DNA from: Marinilabilia rubra
Lineage (GTDB): Bacteria > Bacteroidota > Bacteroidia > Bacteroidales > Marinilabiliaceae
Direction of reading: 5' to 3'
Length of the DNA: 64,000 nt
NCBI RefSeq assembly: GCF_003121985.1
Contig: NZ_QEWP01000004.1
Span: 186,001 to 250,000 of the forward strand
The translations under genes were made by a program, and so were the position numbers. Shown piece by piece: positions 8,818-16,889 of this stretch. Position 1 is the first letter of the stretch. Every line of letters begins with the position of its first letter. The notes under the pieces are model-generated. The model did not search any database. It saw only the letters and a list, made by a program, of their open reading frames with translations, and was not told where the DNA came from.

Positions 8818-10065
8818 TCACAAAACACCTTCTTTTATTCTTTGCATCAATTCAATAAGAGCTGTCTCCCCTGTCCTCACAATATTCCGTTCCCTGTCCT
8901 TCCCAAACCTAAAAACTTTACTCACTACTTTTTTCCCGGGTCCGGCCCAAGCCATCCAGACTGTGCCTACCGGCTTTTGTTCAGTTCCTCCCTCCGGTCC
9001 TGCAATGCCTGATGTGGCAATTGCATAATCTGAGCCTGTAGCCTTAAGAGCTCCAAGCGCCATTTGCTCTACTACAGGTTCACTCACAGCTCCAAATTCC
9101 TGAATATCCTCAGGTTTTACTCCCAATAGCTGTTGTTTCATTTTGTTTGAATAGGTAACTAAACTACCTTCAAAATACTTGGAAGATCCGGGGATAGATG
9201 TAATCAGATGAGCAAGATAACCTCCGGAACAACTTTCAGCCAGAGATATGCTCTTGCCCGTATTTTTAAAAAAAGAAGCAAAAACTTCAGAAGCAGAAAG
9301 ATCTTCTTCTCCATAAATATTATTACCAATAATTGGTCTTAAAGCATCTACTGCTTTATCAATACCGGTTTTTATTAAATTCAGATCGTCCCCCCGACCT
9401 GAAAGGCGAAGTCTAATCCTACCCGGAGCCGGCAGATAAGCCAGTTTTATATGTTTAGGCAAGTTATCTTCCCAATGGCTAAGCATTTCAGCCAAAACGG
9501 CTTCAGGGATGTTATGTACAAGAACAGTTTTGTGAAAAATATGGCCAGGAGTATATTTGTCTTTCAAGCGGGGAATAATGCTTCCTGACATAGCTATTTT
9601 CATTTCGGAAGGTACACCGGGCATCGAAACCACCACACTGTCGTTATAATCAAACCACATAATAGGGGCTGTTCCTCGTGCATTCCGAATAACCTGGCAC
9701 TTTTCCGGAACCATTGCCTGCTCGCGGTTAAGATCATTGATGTTTTTAACCCGCCCTCTAAGAAACTCCTGAATATCTTTAAAAACCTGATCATTGAACA
9801 CCAAACGGGTATTAAAAAACTCACATAGCGTCTTTTTGGTAATATCATCACGGGTTGGGCCTAAGCCTCCCGTCATCAAAACAATTTTAGCCCTTTTGGC
9901 GGCGCTTATTAATGCTTCTTCTATCTCTTCTTTTTTATCGCTTACAGATGTTATCCGTTGAACATCAAAGCCGGCCAAGTTTAATTCCCGTCCCATCCAT
10001 GCAGAATTCGTGTCAATCACCTGACCAATAAGAAGTTCATCACCTATTGTTATGATTTCTACCAT
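8818..10065 (-). CDS. cinA: CinA family protein (nicotinamide-nucleotide amidohydrolase / ADP-ribose pyrophosphatase)
   Basis: A 415-residue two-domain cytoplasmic protein. The N-terminal MoCF-like domain has IITIGDELLIGQVIDTNSAW and LMTGGLGPTRDDITKKTL. The C-terminal domain has SLAESCSGGYLAHLITSIPG, FEGSLVTYSNKMK and ATSGIAGPEGGT, the PncC deamidase signature that recycles nicotinamide mononucleotide to nicotinate mononucleotide. Full-length CinA proteins are about 410-420 residues, so it is intact. It is a single gene facing away from the biotin carrier gene, with a candidate promoter about 86 bp upstream of its start. Confidence 0.95.
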   Translation of the reverse strand: MVEIITIGDELLIGQVIDTNSAWMGRELNLAGFDVQRITSVSDKKEEIEEALISAAKRAKIVLMTGGLGPTRDDITKKTLCEFFNTRLVFNDQVFKDIQEFLRGRVKNINDLNREQAMVPEKCQVIRNARGTAPIMWFDYNDSVVVSMPGVPSEMKIAMSGSIIPRLKDKYTPGHIFHKTVLVHNIPEAVLAEMLSHWEDNLPKHIKLAYLPAPGRIRLRLSGRGDDLNLIKTGIDKAVDALRPIIGNNIYGEEDLSASEVFASFFKNTGKSISLAESCSGGYLAHLITSIPGSSKYFEGSLVTYSNKMKQQLLGVKPEDIQEFGAVSEPVVEQMALGALKATGSDYAIATSGIAGPEGGTEQKPVGTVWMAWAGPGKKVVSKVFRFGKDRERNIVRTGETALIELMQRIKEGVL

Positions 10066-10150
10066 CAGCTAGTCACTTTTTTTGAGTTTGCAAAGTGAAG
10101 TGTTATATATCTTTCACCTCAAAGTTTTTAAATTCCCTCCAATATTTACG

Positions 10151-10178
10151 CAAAGATAAGTTTTTAAATTTTGAACAA
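10151..10178 (-). promoter_or_regulatory. Candidate cinA promoter
   Basis: On the minus strand TTG (10178-10176) is followed after 17 nt by TATCTTTG (10158-10151), close to the Bacteroidota TTG/TAnnTTTG pattern. It would give a leader of about 80 nt before cinA. Confidence 0.5.
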
Positions 10179-10209
10179 CTGAATTAGTGTTTTTACAAGT
10201 CAAACAAAT

Positions 10210-10747
10210 CAATAGACTGTTAGATTTTTAGATATTAGATTTAAGACCAATCATATAGTGCAAATAAACAGGGCTTAAAGCAATCATACATATAACTTCA
10301 AAAAGTTGACCTATAGATTTTCACAAATGCTCAACGGCAATACTCCGTTAAACTTTTATAAGACACTTGTAGTCAGTTATTTATATTTAAACGACTGTTT
10401 GTGCTATGGTGCAGATTTTCAATATCATACGATTCATCTTATATCTTATGTCTAAAAATCTAACGATCTATTGCAACGGAGTATTAACAAATTATTTAAG
10501 GCCATTTCAATCAGCAACTCTTTCTTGCTGCTTTCCTCACTTATTAAAAGTTATACAATTGCTCACGTTCGTTTTCATCTATGGTTTCAAAAAATTAAGC
10601 TAATTGGGGTGTAATAGTCCGTTAAACTTTTGCAATCAACTTTGAATCAATTGTTTATATATTAATGGTTTTTCAAGTTAACTCTCAGTTTATCAACTGG
10701 TTATGACTTATCTTAAATCTAATATCTATACATCTAACGATCTATTG
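10210..10747. repeat. Composite inverted-repeat element in the cinA/biotin-carrier gap (MITE-like)
   Basis: The 37-bp ends are inverted copies with 33 identities: CAATAGACTGTTAGAT at 10210 reads against ATCTAACGATCTATTG ending at 10747, each continued by the shared core TAGATATTAGATTTAAGA. A further copy of the right end lies inside at 10451-10473, followed by AACGGAGTATT. That word is the complement of AATACTCCGTT at 10337-10347. TCCGTTAAACTTTT occurs twice, near 10345 and 10618. No convincing coding frame and no clear target duplication were seen. It looks like nested or serially inserted copies of a small non-autonomous element. The rest of the gap (10748-11148) is AT-rich without further features. 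Confidence 0.7.
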
Positions 10748-11169
10748 GGGTGAAAACTCTCATAAAATATGTTTTTTACTTTTCTGCCGACTAAATACAA
10801 AGATTCTGAAAACGGACATGCACTTCATTAAAGAAATATTTCTGCATTTCTGTTAATATATGCAAAAAACAAGAAGGATCCTTGGTTCTAAAAACCATAA
10901 TAAAAGTGGATTTTTGATGTTTAAAAGCAGATAAATACTGCAGTATTTCTTTAATTAAACAACTTCAGTAGAGCCAACATATTGATTTCATATTACATCC
11001 AATTATCTTTACATCTAAATACATTAGGTAGTTAATCTTTATTAAAGATTTTTTTCTCTAATTCCTGTGATCTACTTTTACACCCAAAATAAGAAATAAT
11101 CACAAAAACAACCTGTCATGCAACGAGCCATTCAGTGGTGAGTTACATGTGACCAAAATTTTTATTCAC

Positions 11170-11559
11170 ATGAAGAAGTATTTGATCACAGTCAACGAGA
11201 AGCAGTACGAAGTAGATGTTGAAGAAGTAAAAACAACAACTTCAGGAGCATTTAAAAATCTGAAATCAGCTCCAAAAATGAAAACCGGAATAAGCCCGGA
11301 TCAGATTAAATCATCAAAACCTAAGGCACCTGCTGCATCAGCAAATGGGCATAAAGTAACAGCGCCCATGCCAGGAAGTGTATTTAAGATGCTAGTATCC
11401 GAAGGAGATGAAGTTAAACAAGGTCAGACTTTGTTGGTTTTTGAAGCTATGAAAATGGAAAATGACCTTACTTCTCCGGCAGACGGGAAAGTTGTAGCAA
11501 TAAATGTTGCTGAAGGAGATGCTATCGCTGCCGGCGATACATTGATTGTTGTAGAATAA
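11170..11559 (+). CDS. Biotin carboxyl carrier protein, stand-alone biotinyl domain
   Basis: Carries the biotin that shuttles CO2 for the carboxyltransferase encoded next. With ATG 11170 it has 129 residues: MKKYLITVNEKQYEVDVEEV, then a Lys/Pro/Ala linker (about 31-60) and a C-terminal biotinyl domain with TAPMPGSVFKMLV and the FEAMKMEND motif, biotin lysine K95. A GTG at 11149 extends the frame by seven residues, but the ATG gives the family-like start. It lies 22 bp ahead of the oadA-like gene. Such small carriers serve Na+-pumping oxaloacetate or methylmalonyl-CoA decarboxylases, or split pyruvate carboxylase. Confidence 0.92.
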   Translation: MKKYLITVNEKQYEVDVEEVKTTTSGAFKNLKSAPKMKTGISPDQIKSSKPKAPAASANGHKVTAPMPGSVFKMLVSEGDEVKQGQTLLVFEAMKMENDLTSPADGKVVAINVAEGDAIAAGDTLIVVE

Positions 11560-11581
11560 TTGAAAAAACGTACAATTTTAT

Positions 11582-13138
11582 ATGGGTAAAGTTGGAATTA
11601 CAGAAACTATCCTCCGTGACGCGCATCAGTCGCTGATTGCCACGCGCATGAAGACGGAGGAGATGCTTCCGATAGTTGAAAAACTTGATGATATAGGTTA
11701 CCACTCTCTTGAAGCATGGGGTGGAGCTACATTTGATTCTTGTATTCGTTTTCTTAATGAAGATCCATGGGAGCGTCTGCGCAAAATCAAAGATAAAGCA
11801 AAAAAGACCCCCTTGCAGATGCTGCTTCGCGGACAAAACCTGCTCGGATATAAGCATTATGCTGATGACGTTGTAGAATATTTTGTCCAGAAAGCAGTTG
11901 CAAACGGCATGGACATCATCCGCATTTTTGATGCCTTGAATGATCCACGTAACATGGAAACTGCTATTCAGGCGTGTATTAAAGAAGGTGGTCATGCTCA
12001 AGGATGTATCAGTTATACCACGAGTCCGGTGCACAATCTGGAAATGTTTGCCAACGACGCTAAGCGTTTGGAAGACATGGGTGCCAATTCAATATGCATC
12101 AAAGATATGGCTGGTCTTTTAAAGCCATTTGATGCTTATGAGTTGATTACTGCTATTAAAGAAAAAATAAAAATCCCGGTTCAGTTGCACACCCACTACA
12201 CCAGTGGGGTTGCTTCAATGACTTATCTCAAAGCGATTGAAGCAGGTGTGGACGTTGTGGATACAGCCATTTCGCCAATGGCCGGAGGAACCTCTCAGCC
12301 TGCAACCGAGCCTTTAGTAGCATCATTGCAGGGAACCAAGCACGACACGGGTCTTGATCTGGTGAAGTTAAGTGAAATTGCGGCTTACTTCCGTCCTATG
12401 AAAGACAAGTGGCTGGAGTCAGGCCTGCTGAACCCCAAAATGATGGGTGTTGATGCCAATGCATTGATCTATCAGGTGCCGGGTGGTATGCTTTCCAATC
12501 TGGTATCTCAGCTTCAGCAGTCCAATGCCATGGACAAATATGAGGCTGTTTTGGAAGAAGTACCACGTGTACGTGAAGACTTTGGTTTTCCTCCACTTGT
12601 AACACCTTCGAGCCAAATTGTCGGAACCCAGGCGGTATTTAATGTATTGATGGGTGAACGTTACAAAATGGTTCCTAAAGAATCGAAAGGTGTAGTGAAG
12701 GGTGAATATGGAACGACCCCAGCGCCTATTTCTGAAGAGATTAGAAAGAAAATCCTTGGTGACGAAGAAGCCATTACTTGTCGCCCTGCTGATCTTATCG
12801 AGCCTGAATTGGACAAAATTCGGGAGGAAATCAAAGATCTCATTGAACAGGATGAAGATGTTCTCACCTATGCGCTTTTGCCTCAGGTTGCAAAGAAATT
12901 CTTCGAAATGCGCAAAAATGGAACTCTTGATGCTCCTGCAGAAGAAGAAAAACCTGCTGCCAAGGCACCACAAGAAGCAAATGCCGACAGCAATGGTGAA
13001 GAAGAGAATGAGGACGAGTTAGCGGCGGTTATTTCTGCAGCTATAGCTGCTGAGGCTGAGCCTGGCACACAGTATACCGTACGTGGTTTTCGACAGGTTG
13101 TTAGCCCGTGGGTATTGTCAGGTCGCCTGAACCGTTAA
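11582..13138 (+). CDS. oadA: Oxaloacetate decarboxylase alpha / pyruvate carboxylase subunit B type carboxyltransferase
   Basis: A 518-residue carboxyltransferase that moves a carboxyl group between oxaloacetate (or pyruvate) and biotin. The TIM barrel begins ITETILRDAHQSLIATRMKT, with the DAHQS metal/substrate motif, EAWGGATFD, the metal ligands in QLHTHYTSG, and AISPMAGGTSQPATEPLV. The conserved C-terminal domain includes YKMVPKESKGVVKGEYG. Instead of a fused biotinyl domain it ends in an acidic Ala/Glu linker and a short tail (WVLSGRLNR); the carrier is the separate upstream protein. No oadB membrane pump or biotin carboxylase is present here, so direction and coupling depend on genes elsewhere. 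A strong terminator follows. Confidence 0.92.
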   Translation: MGKVGITETILRDAHQSLIATRMKTEEMLPIVEKLDDIGYHSLEAWGGATFDSCIRFLNEDPWERLRKIKDKAKKTPLQMLLRGQNLLGYKHYADDVVEYFVQKAVANGMDIIRIFDALNDPRNMETAIQACIKEGGHAQGCISYTTSPVHNLEMFANDAKRLEDMGANSICIKDMAGLLKPFDAYELITAIKEKIKIPVQLHTHYTSGVASMTYLKAIEAGVDVVDTAISPMAGGTSQPATEPLVASLQGTKHDTGLDLVKLSEIAAYFRPMKDKWLESGLLNPKMMGVDANALIYQVPGGMLSNLVSQLQQSNAMDKYEAVLEEVPRVREDFGFPPLVTPSSQIVGTQAVFNVLMGERYKMVPKESKGVVKGEYGTTPAPISEEIRKKILGDEEAITCRPADLIEPELDKIREEIKDLIEQDEDVLTYALLPQVAKKFFEMRKNGTLDAPAEEEKPAAKAPQEANADSNGEEENEDELAAVISAAIAAEAEPGTQYTVRGFRQVVSPWVLSGRLNR

Positions 13139-13169
13139 AACAACATCTCCTTATTGGTTTAAAGCAGCT

Positions 13170-13200
13170 GCGCCCGGTTTTGCCGGGCGCTTTTGTTTTT
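13170..13200 (+). terminator. Intrinsic terminator after oadA
   Basis: GCGCCCGG at 13170-13177 pairs with CCGGGCGC at 13183-13190 around TTTTG, followed by TTTTGTTTTT. It lies 31 bp past the oadA stop. Confidence 0.93.
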
Positions 13201-13375
13201 ATTTATCAAATACAACACTGGATCAATATTTTACAATATATTCGTAATCAGATGTTTGATTACAGCAGTAAGCATTAAACTAATGGGCATTTGGGCATTT
13301 GACTTTCATTGTTTTTCTGCCGTAACACCATCACCTTTTTCCTTAAAACCTTTTACGATGAAAGCTTCCCGCTTT

Positions 13376-14032
13376 TTATTTTTCCGGCTGCTCCAGTCCT
13401 GCCTGCTCTTCTTGCTCATCAGCGTCCTCATCCAGAATGGGTGACGGAGGTTTTTGCGGCCCTTCTTTCCTGAAAACTACAGACACCACTACTCCTGCTA
13501 ATGCCCCCCATAGATGAGCTTCCCAGGAATATTCAACAAGCCACTCGACAGGGAAAAGCCCCCAGAACAATCCGCCATAAAGAAATACCACCAACATGGA
13601 AAGCGCAATTAGAGGAACATAGTTCCGAATAATGCCGCTTAAAAATAGAAAAGCAGCCATCCCATACACCAAACCACTGGCTCCTACATGCCAGGCATCA
13701 CGTGCGCCGAACCAAAGCCAAATGCCGGCAAGAACATAAATCCAGATAAAAACTTTTAAAGCAATATCCCGATATACGTAAAACAGCACCGAGGTGAGAA
13801 TCAAGAAAGGTCCGGCATTAGCTCCCAAATGCTCCCAATCGGAATGTATAAATGGAGAAGAAAGAATTCCGGGTAACCCTTCCAATGAGAGTGGTTTTAC
13901 ACCAAGAAAAAACCAGTGCACATCCTCCAGTTCCTGAATCAGATGAACTGAAAACATGAGCAAAAGAATAAACATTGGAAATACCGCACTGTAAAATATC
14001 CTTTTTCGCTCTGTTTTCAGATCTGAATCCAT
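13376..14032 (-). CDS. Rhomboid family intramembrane serine protease
   Basis: Six-helix membrane protease of 218 residues that cleaves transmembrane substrates. Hydrophobic segments lie at about 12-33, 73-89, 92-109, 117-135, 137-160 and 171-187. The catalytic serine is in HVGASGLVYG (S119) and the histidine in EAHLWGALAG (H173), both inside helices. SDWEHLGAN corresponds to the usual W(R/E)-loop and HxxxN region. The C-terminus is an acidic Glu/Gln tail. It is alone on the minus strand, 63 bp below the threonine aldolase gene. Substrates cannot be inferred. Confidence 0.93.
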   Translation of the reverse strand: MDSDLKTERKRIFYSAVFPMFILLLMFSVHLIQELEDVHWFFLGVKPLSLEGLPGILSSPFIHSDWEHLGANAGPFLILTSVLFYVYRDIALKVFIWIYVLAGIWLWFGARDAWHVGASGLVYGMAAFLFLSGIIRNYVPLIALSMLVVFLYGGLFWGLFPVEWLVEYSWEAHLWGALAGVVVSVVFRKEGPQKPPSPILDEDADEQEEQAGLEQPEK

Positions 14033-14095
14033 AGAAATTTAGCTTTTGCATATTGATATAACTGGTTACTTTATTGATAAACCAACCATAAGGAA

Positions 14096-15115
14096 CTAAA
14101 CTAATCTTTTTATTGCCTCAACAAAACTGTTTATCTCCTCTTCTGTTGTATCGAACGAAGTCATCCACCGAACTTCATGACGGGATTCGTCCCACATATA
14201 AAAGAAGTACGACTCCTGAAGTGGCTCAATAATATGTGGCGGTAAAATTGCAAAGACACCATTGGCCTCCACCTTTTGGGTGATTTTGATTCTTTTAACA
14301 GGCTCAAGCTTTTCAGCAAGCAGGGCTGCCATTTTATTGGCATGATGCGCATTTCTATACCACAAATCATCTGACAAAAAGGTTACGAATTGAGCCGCAA
14401 TGAAACGCATTTTGGAATGCAGCTGGGTAGTCTGCTTACGAATGTATTTAGCATTAGCTCCTAAATCAGGGTTCAAAAACACAACTGCTTCACCAAACAT
14501 CAGTCCGTTTTTGGTACCTCCAAACGAAAGAACATCCACTCCAACATCCGTGGTCATTTCTTTAAAACTGCATCCCAATGCAGCAGCAGCGTTTGAAATA
14601 CGGGCTCCGTCCATGTGCAGATACAAGCCCCGGGAATGGACAAAATCTGCTATTTTTTTTAACTCTTCCAACGAATAGAGAGTACCCATCTCTGTAACCT
14701 GCGTTATTGAAACCACTCCGGGCTGTGAGTGATGCTCAAAGCCAAAACCATGCAAATGTTGCTGAATGAGCTCCGGTTTTAACTTTCCATCAGGTGTATC
14801 CACGGTCAACATTTTACATCCTGTATGCTTTTCGGGAGCACCACATTCATCCACATTGATATGGGCCGTTTGAGCGGCAATAACAGCATTAAAAGGGTTA
14901 GCCATAGCCTGGAGTGCAATGACATTTGCCCCTGTCCCATTATAAACAAAAAAAACTCTGGCCCCGGGACCAAAAGTTTTCTGAAAAAGTTGTTCGGCTT
15001 TGGCGGTGAGTTCGTCACCGCCATAACCGACTGCATGTTCTTTATTGGCTTTAATTACAGATTCCATTACATCAGGATGCACTCCCGAGTTATTGTCACT
15101 TGCAAATCCCTTCAT
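14096..15115 (-). CDS. ltaE: Low-specificity L-threonine aldolase
   Basis: PLP enzyme of 339 residues that splits L-threonine or allo-threonine into glycine and acetaldehyde. Features include FASDNNSGVHPDVMESV at the start, VYNGTGANVIALQ for cofactor phosphate, the aspartate in LYLHMDGARISNA and the Schiff-base lysine K202 in SFGGTKNG. Length and motif order match the family. It follows the USP gene by 29 bp on the same strand, so the two may share a transcript, though their functions do not suggest a joint pathway. Confidence 0.93.
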   Translation of the reverse strand: MKGFASDNNSGVHPDVMESVIKANKEHAVGYGGDELTAKAEQLFQKTFGPGARVFFVYNGTGANVIALQAMANPFNAVIAAQTAHINVDECGAPEKHTGCKMLTVDTPDGKLKPELIQQHLHGFGFEHHSQPGVVSITQVTEMGTLYSLEELKKIADFVHSRGLYLHMDGARISNAAAALGCSFKEMTTDVGVDVLSFGGTKNGLMFGEAVVFLNPDLGANAKYIRKQTTQLHSKMRFIAAQFVTFLSDDLWYRNAHHANKMAALLAEKLEPVKRIKITQKVEANGVFAILPPHIIEPLQESYFFYMWDESRHEVRWMTSFDTTEEEINSFVEAIKRLV

Positions 15116-15144
15116 TAATAATACGGTTTATTTATTTTTTTCGG

Positions 15145-16275
15145 TTATCCTCTTCGTGCGTGGAAAACCAGCAATGGAGTTGTTGAGTGGAACAACATCT
15201 TTTTTCCTATACTTGGATTAAACATCCGGGAAAAGATATTCCTCCTATGTGTGGTAAGACTGATTATATCAATCTGCCGGCTCCTCACATAACTTTCCAT
15301 TCCAACCCAGAAATCTTCATTTTTCACAAGGTCAAAATCAATTTGGGTGTTTGGGAACCTCTCTGCCACATATTTCTGGAGACCTTCCATTTTCAACTGA
15401 TCCCATTTTTCTGAAGTTTTCTCACATACATGAGCAAAGGTAATGGAAACATCTAAAGGTTTAACTATTTTTTCCAATTTATCAAGAGCCACGAAGTCAG
15501 ACTCCTCAAAATTAGTTGCGTAAAGCACTTTCTTCATCTTGTCAATGCCTTTATATTTAAAGTCCTCCGGAACTGCAAGAACCGGGACATGGGCCCCTTC
15601 CATCACTTCAGCAGTAACACTTCCGATCAGGTCGGATGCCTTACGGTCTTTACCTCGGGTGCCCATAATTATAACCGTCGGTTTATACTCATCGCTAAAG
15701 CGAATTATTTCATCTTCTGCAACTCCCCTAAGTAACTTGGTCTTTATGGGGATACTTTCCAACCCTTTTGTCTTTTTACGCGCTTTTAAGTGGCCGACAA
15801 AAGCATTCATGTCTTCCTTTGCTTTCTCTTCAAGGTCAATCAGCATTTCATCAATACTGGTATCATAAACGTAAGCTTCTGCAAATGGCAGGGTATTGAT
15901 GACCGGATTGTAAAAAACATGCATAACAGTTATCTCTGCATCAAGCAATTCAGCCCAATCCATAGCCATTTCAGCTGCCTTGGATGAATAGTCACTGAAG
16001 TCAACCGGCAACAGAATACGGGATTTGGCAGGACGACCTCGTTTCTTCTCTTCAGCTTTCATCAGCTCAGGCTTTTCAACGTCCTCCATTATTTTTACAG
16101 CTTTTTCAAGGTCTGATTCCCGGATTCTGATTTTCACACCTTCTGCAACAGCTCCTTGAATGAGATTCAGATTCTCAAGAAAACACTCAATGTTTTCGGC
16201 TTCTAATATTGAACGAATGATTTCAGCGTGCTCATAAGTTCTGGTGGCAAGTGTTATAATTTTTTGTTCAGCCAT
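15145..16275 (-). CDS. DUF2007 domain fused to tandem universal stress protein domains
   Basis: A 376-residue cytoplasmic protein with three parts. Residues 1-70 (starting MAEQKIITLATRTYEHAEII) match the DUF2007 signal-transducer type. Residues about 85-240 form one USP domain, with RILLPVDFSDYSSKAAEMAM and the nucleotide-binding-like motif IMGTRGKDRKASDLIGSVT. Residues about 255-376 form a second USP domain (KKVLYATNFEESDFVALDKL). The first USP unit keeps the G-2x-G-9x-G-like ATP motif; the second is more degenerate. The open frame extends 34 codons upstream with a hydrophobic stretch, but ATG 16275 starts exactly at the conserved domain. DUF2007 may sense a ligand; this is inference. Confidence 0.88.
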   Translation of the reverse strand: MAEQKIITLATRTYEHAEIIRSILEAENIECFLENLNLIQGAVAEGVKIRIRESDLEKAVKIMEDVEKPELMKAEEKKRGRPAKSRILLPVDFSDYSSKAAEMAMDWAELLDAEITVMHVFYNPVINTLPFAEAYVYDTSIDEMLIDLEEKAKEDMNAFVGHLKARKKTKGLESIPIKTKLLRGVAEDEIIRFSDEYKPTVIIMGTRGKDRKASDLIGSVTAEVMEGAHVPVLAVPEDFKYKGIDKMKKVLYATNFEESDFVALDKLEKIVKPLDVSITFAHVCEKTSEKWDQLKMEGLQKYVAERFPNTQIDFDLVKNEDFWVGMESYVRSRQIDIISLTTHRRNIFSRMFNPSIGKKMLFHSTTPLLVFHARRG

Positions 16276-16889
16276 AACATTATCGTTTTGATTTGTTTCT
16301 GTTATTAATTTAAAAAACAAACACGACAAAATCAAGGATACAAGCCATAGAAAACTTTCGGAAGGGAAATCTCCCAATACTAAAAAGAAATAAGATAATC
16401 ATTGGTTTCCGTTAAAAATAGTTCTCTATACTGTCAATTGACTGAATGTTAAGTTTTTTAATAAGAGTAACTCAAGTGGGAGCTTGCATTTCGCATTAAG
16501 AAAATCTCCTCAAATAAATCAAACTGTTTTCCATATAGAAATCCGGACTGTTTGATCCCGATAATAGTTTTTGGTGGTTGTTGAATAACAAAAATCTTAC
16601 AAAACTTAAATCGGCATTATTTAAGCGACGGCATTTTTTGTTTCCTTTTTTTTGCCATAGAATTGGAGCGAAGCGGAAATCGTGATTACCTCTAAAAGTA
16701 AGCCTGATAATGAACAAAAAAGGAAAAGCCAGCGCAGCCTGTCCCGATTCTTCTGGAGCTTGAGCGCAAAAAAGAAAATACTATTGTTTTACCGGACAAT
16801 AGTGTAAATTAATTAATTCCCGATTTATAAGAAGCTAAGTTGTGGTACTTCCCTTTTTCCAAAGGAGCAAATAAAAAGGGGTACAATCT
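16276..16889. other. 614-bp gap between the USP and relA genes
   Basis: The gap is AT-rich. A short hairpin at 16781-16802 (CTATTGT with ACAATAG on the minus strand, then TATTTTCTTTTTT) may terminate relA transcription. A 73-codon open frame at 16496-16717 has Lys/Asn-rich, low-complexity content and is not accepted as a gene. No promoter word or repeat copy was recognised. Confidence 0.5.

Noticed and set aside
10406-10603. 65-residue open frame on plus
   Set aside because: It lies wholly inside the inverted-repeat element and has low-complexity AT-driven content.
11522-12034. 170-residue open frame on minus
   Set aside because: It is antisense to the carboxyltransferase gene, whose protein motifs are unmistakable, and shows no domain.
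16496-16717. 73-residue open frame on minus
   Set aside because: Lys/Asn/Phe-rich, no signal or motif, in a non-coding gap; judged chance.
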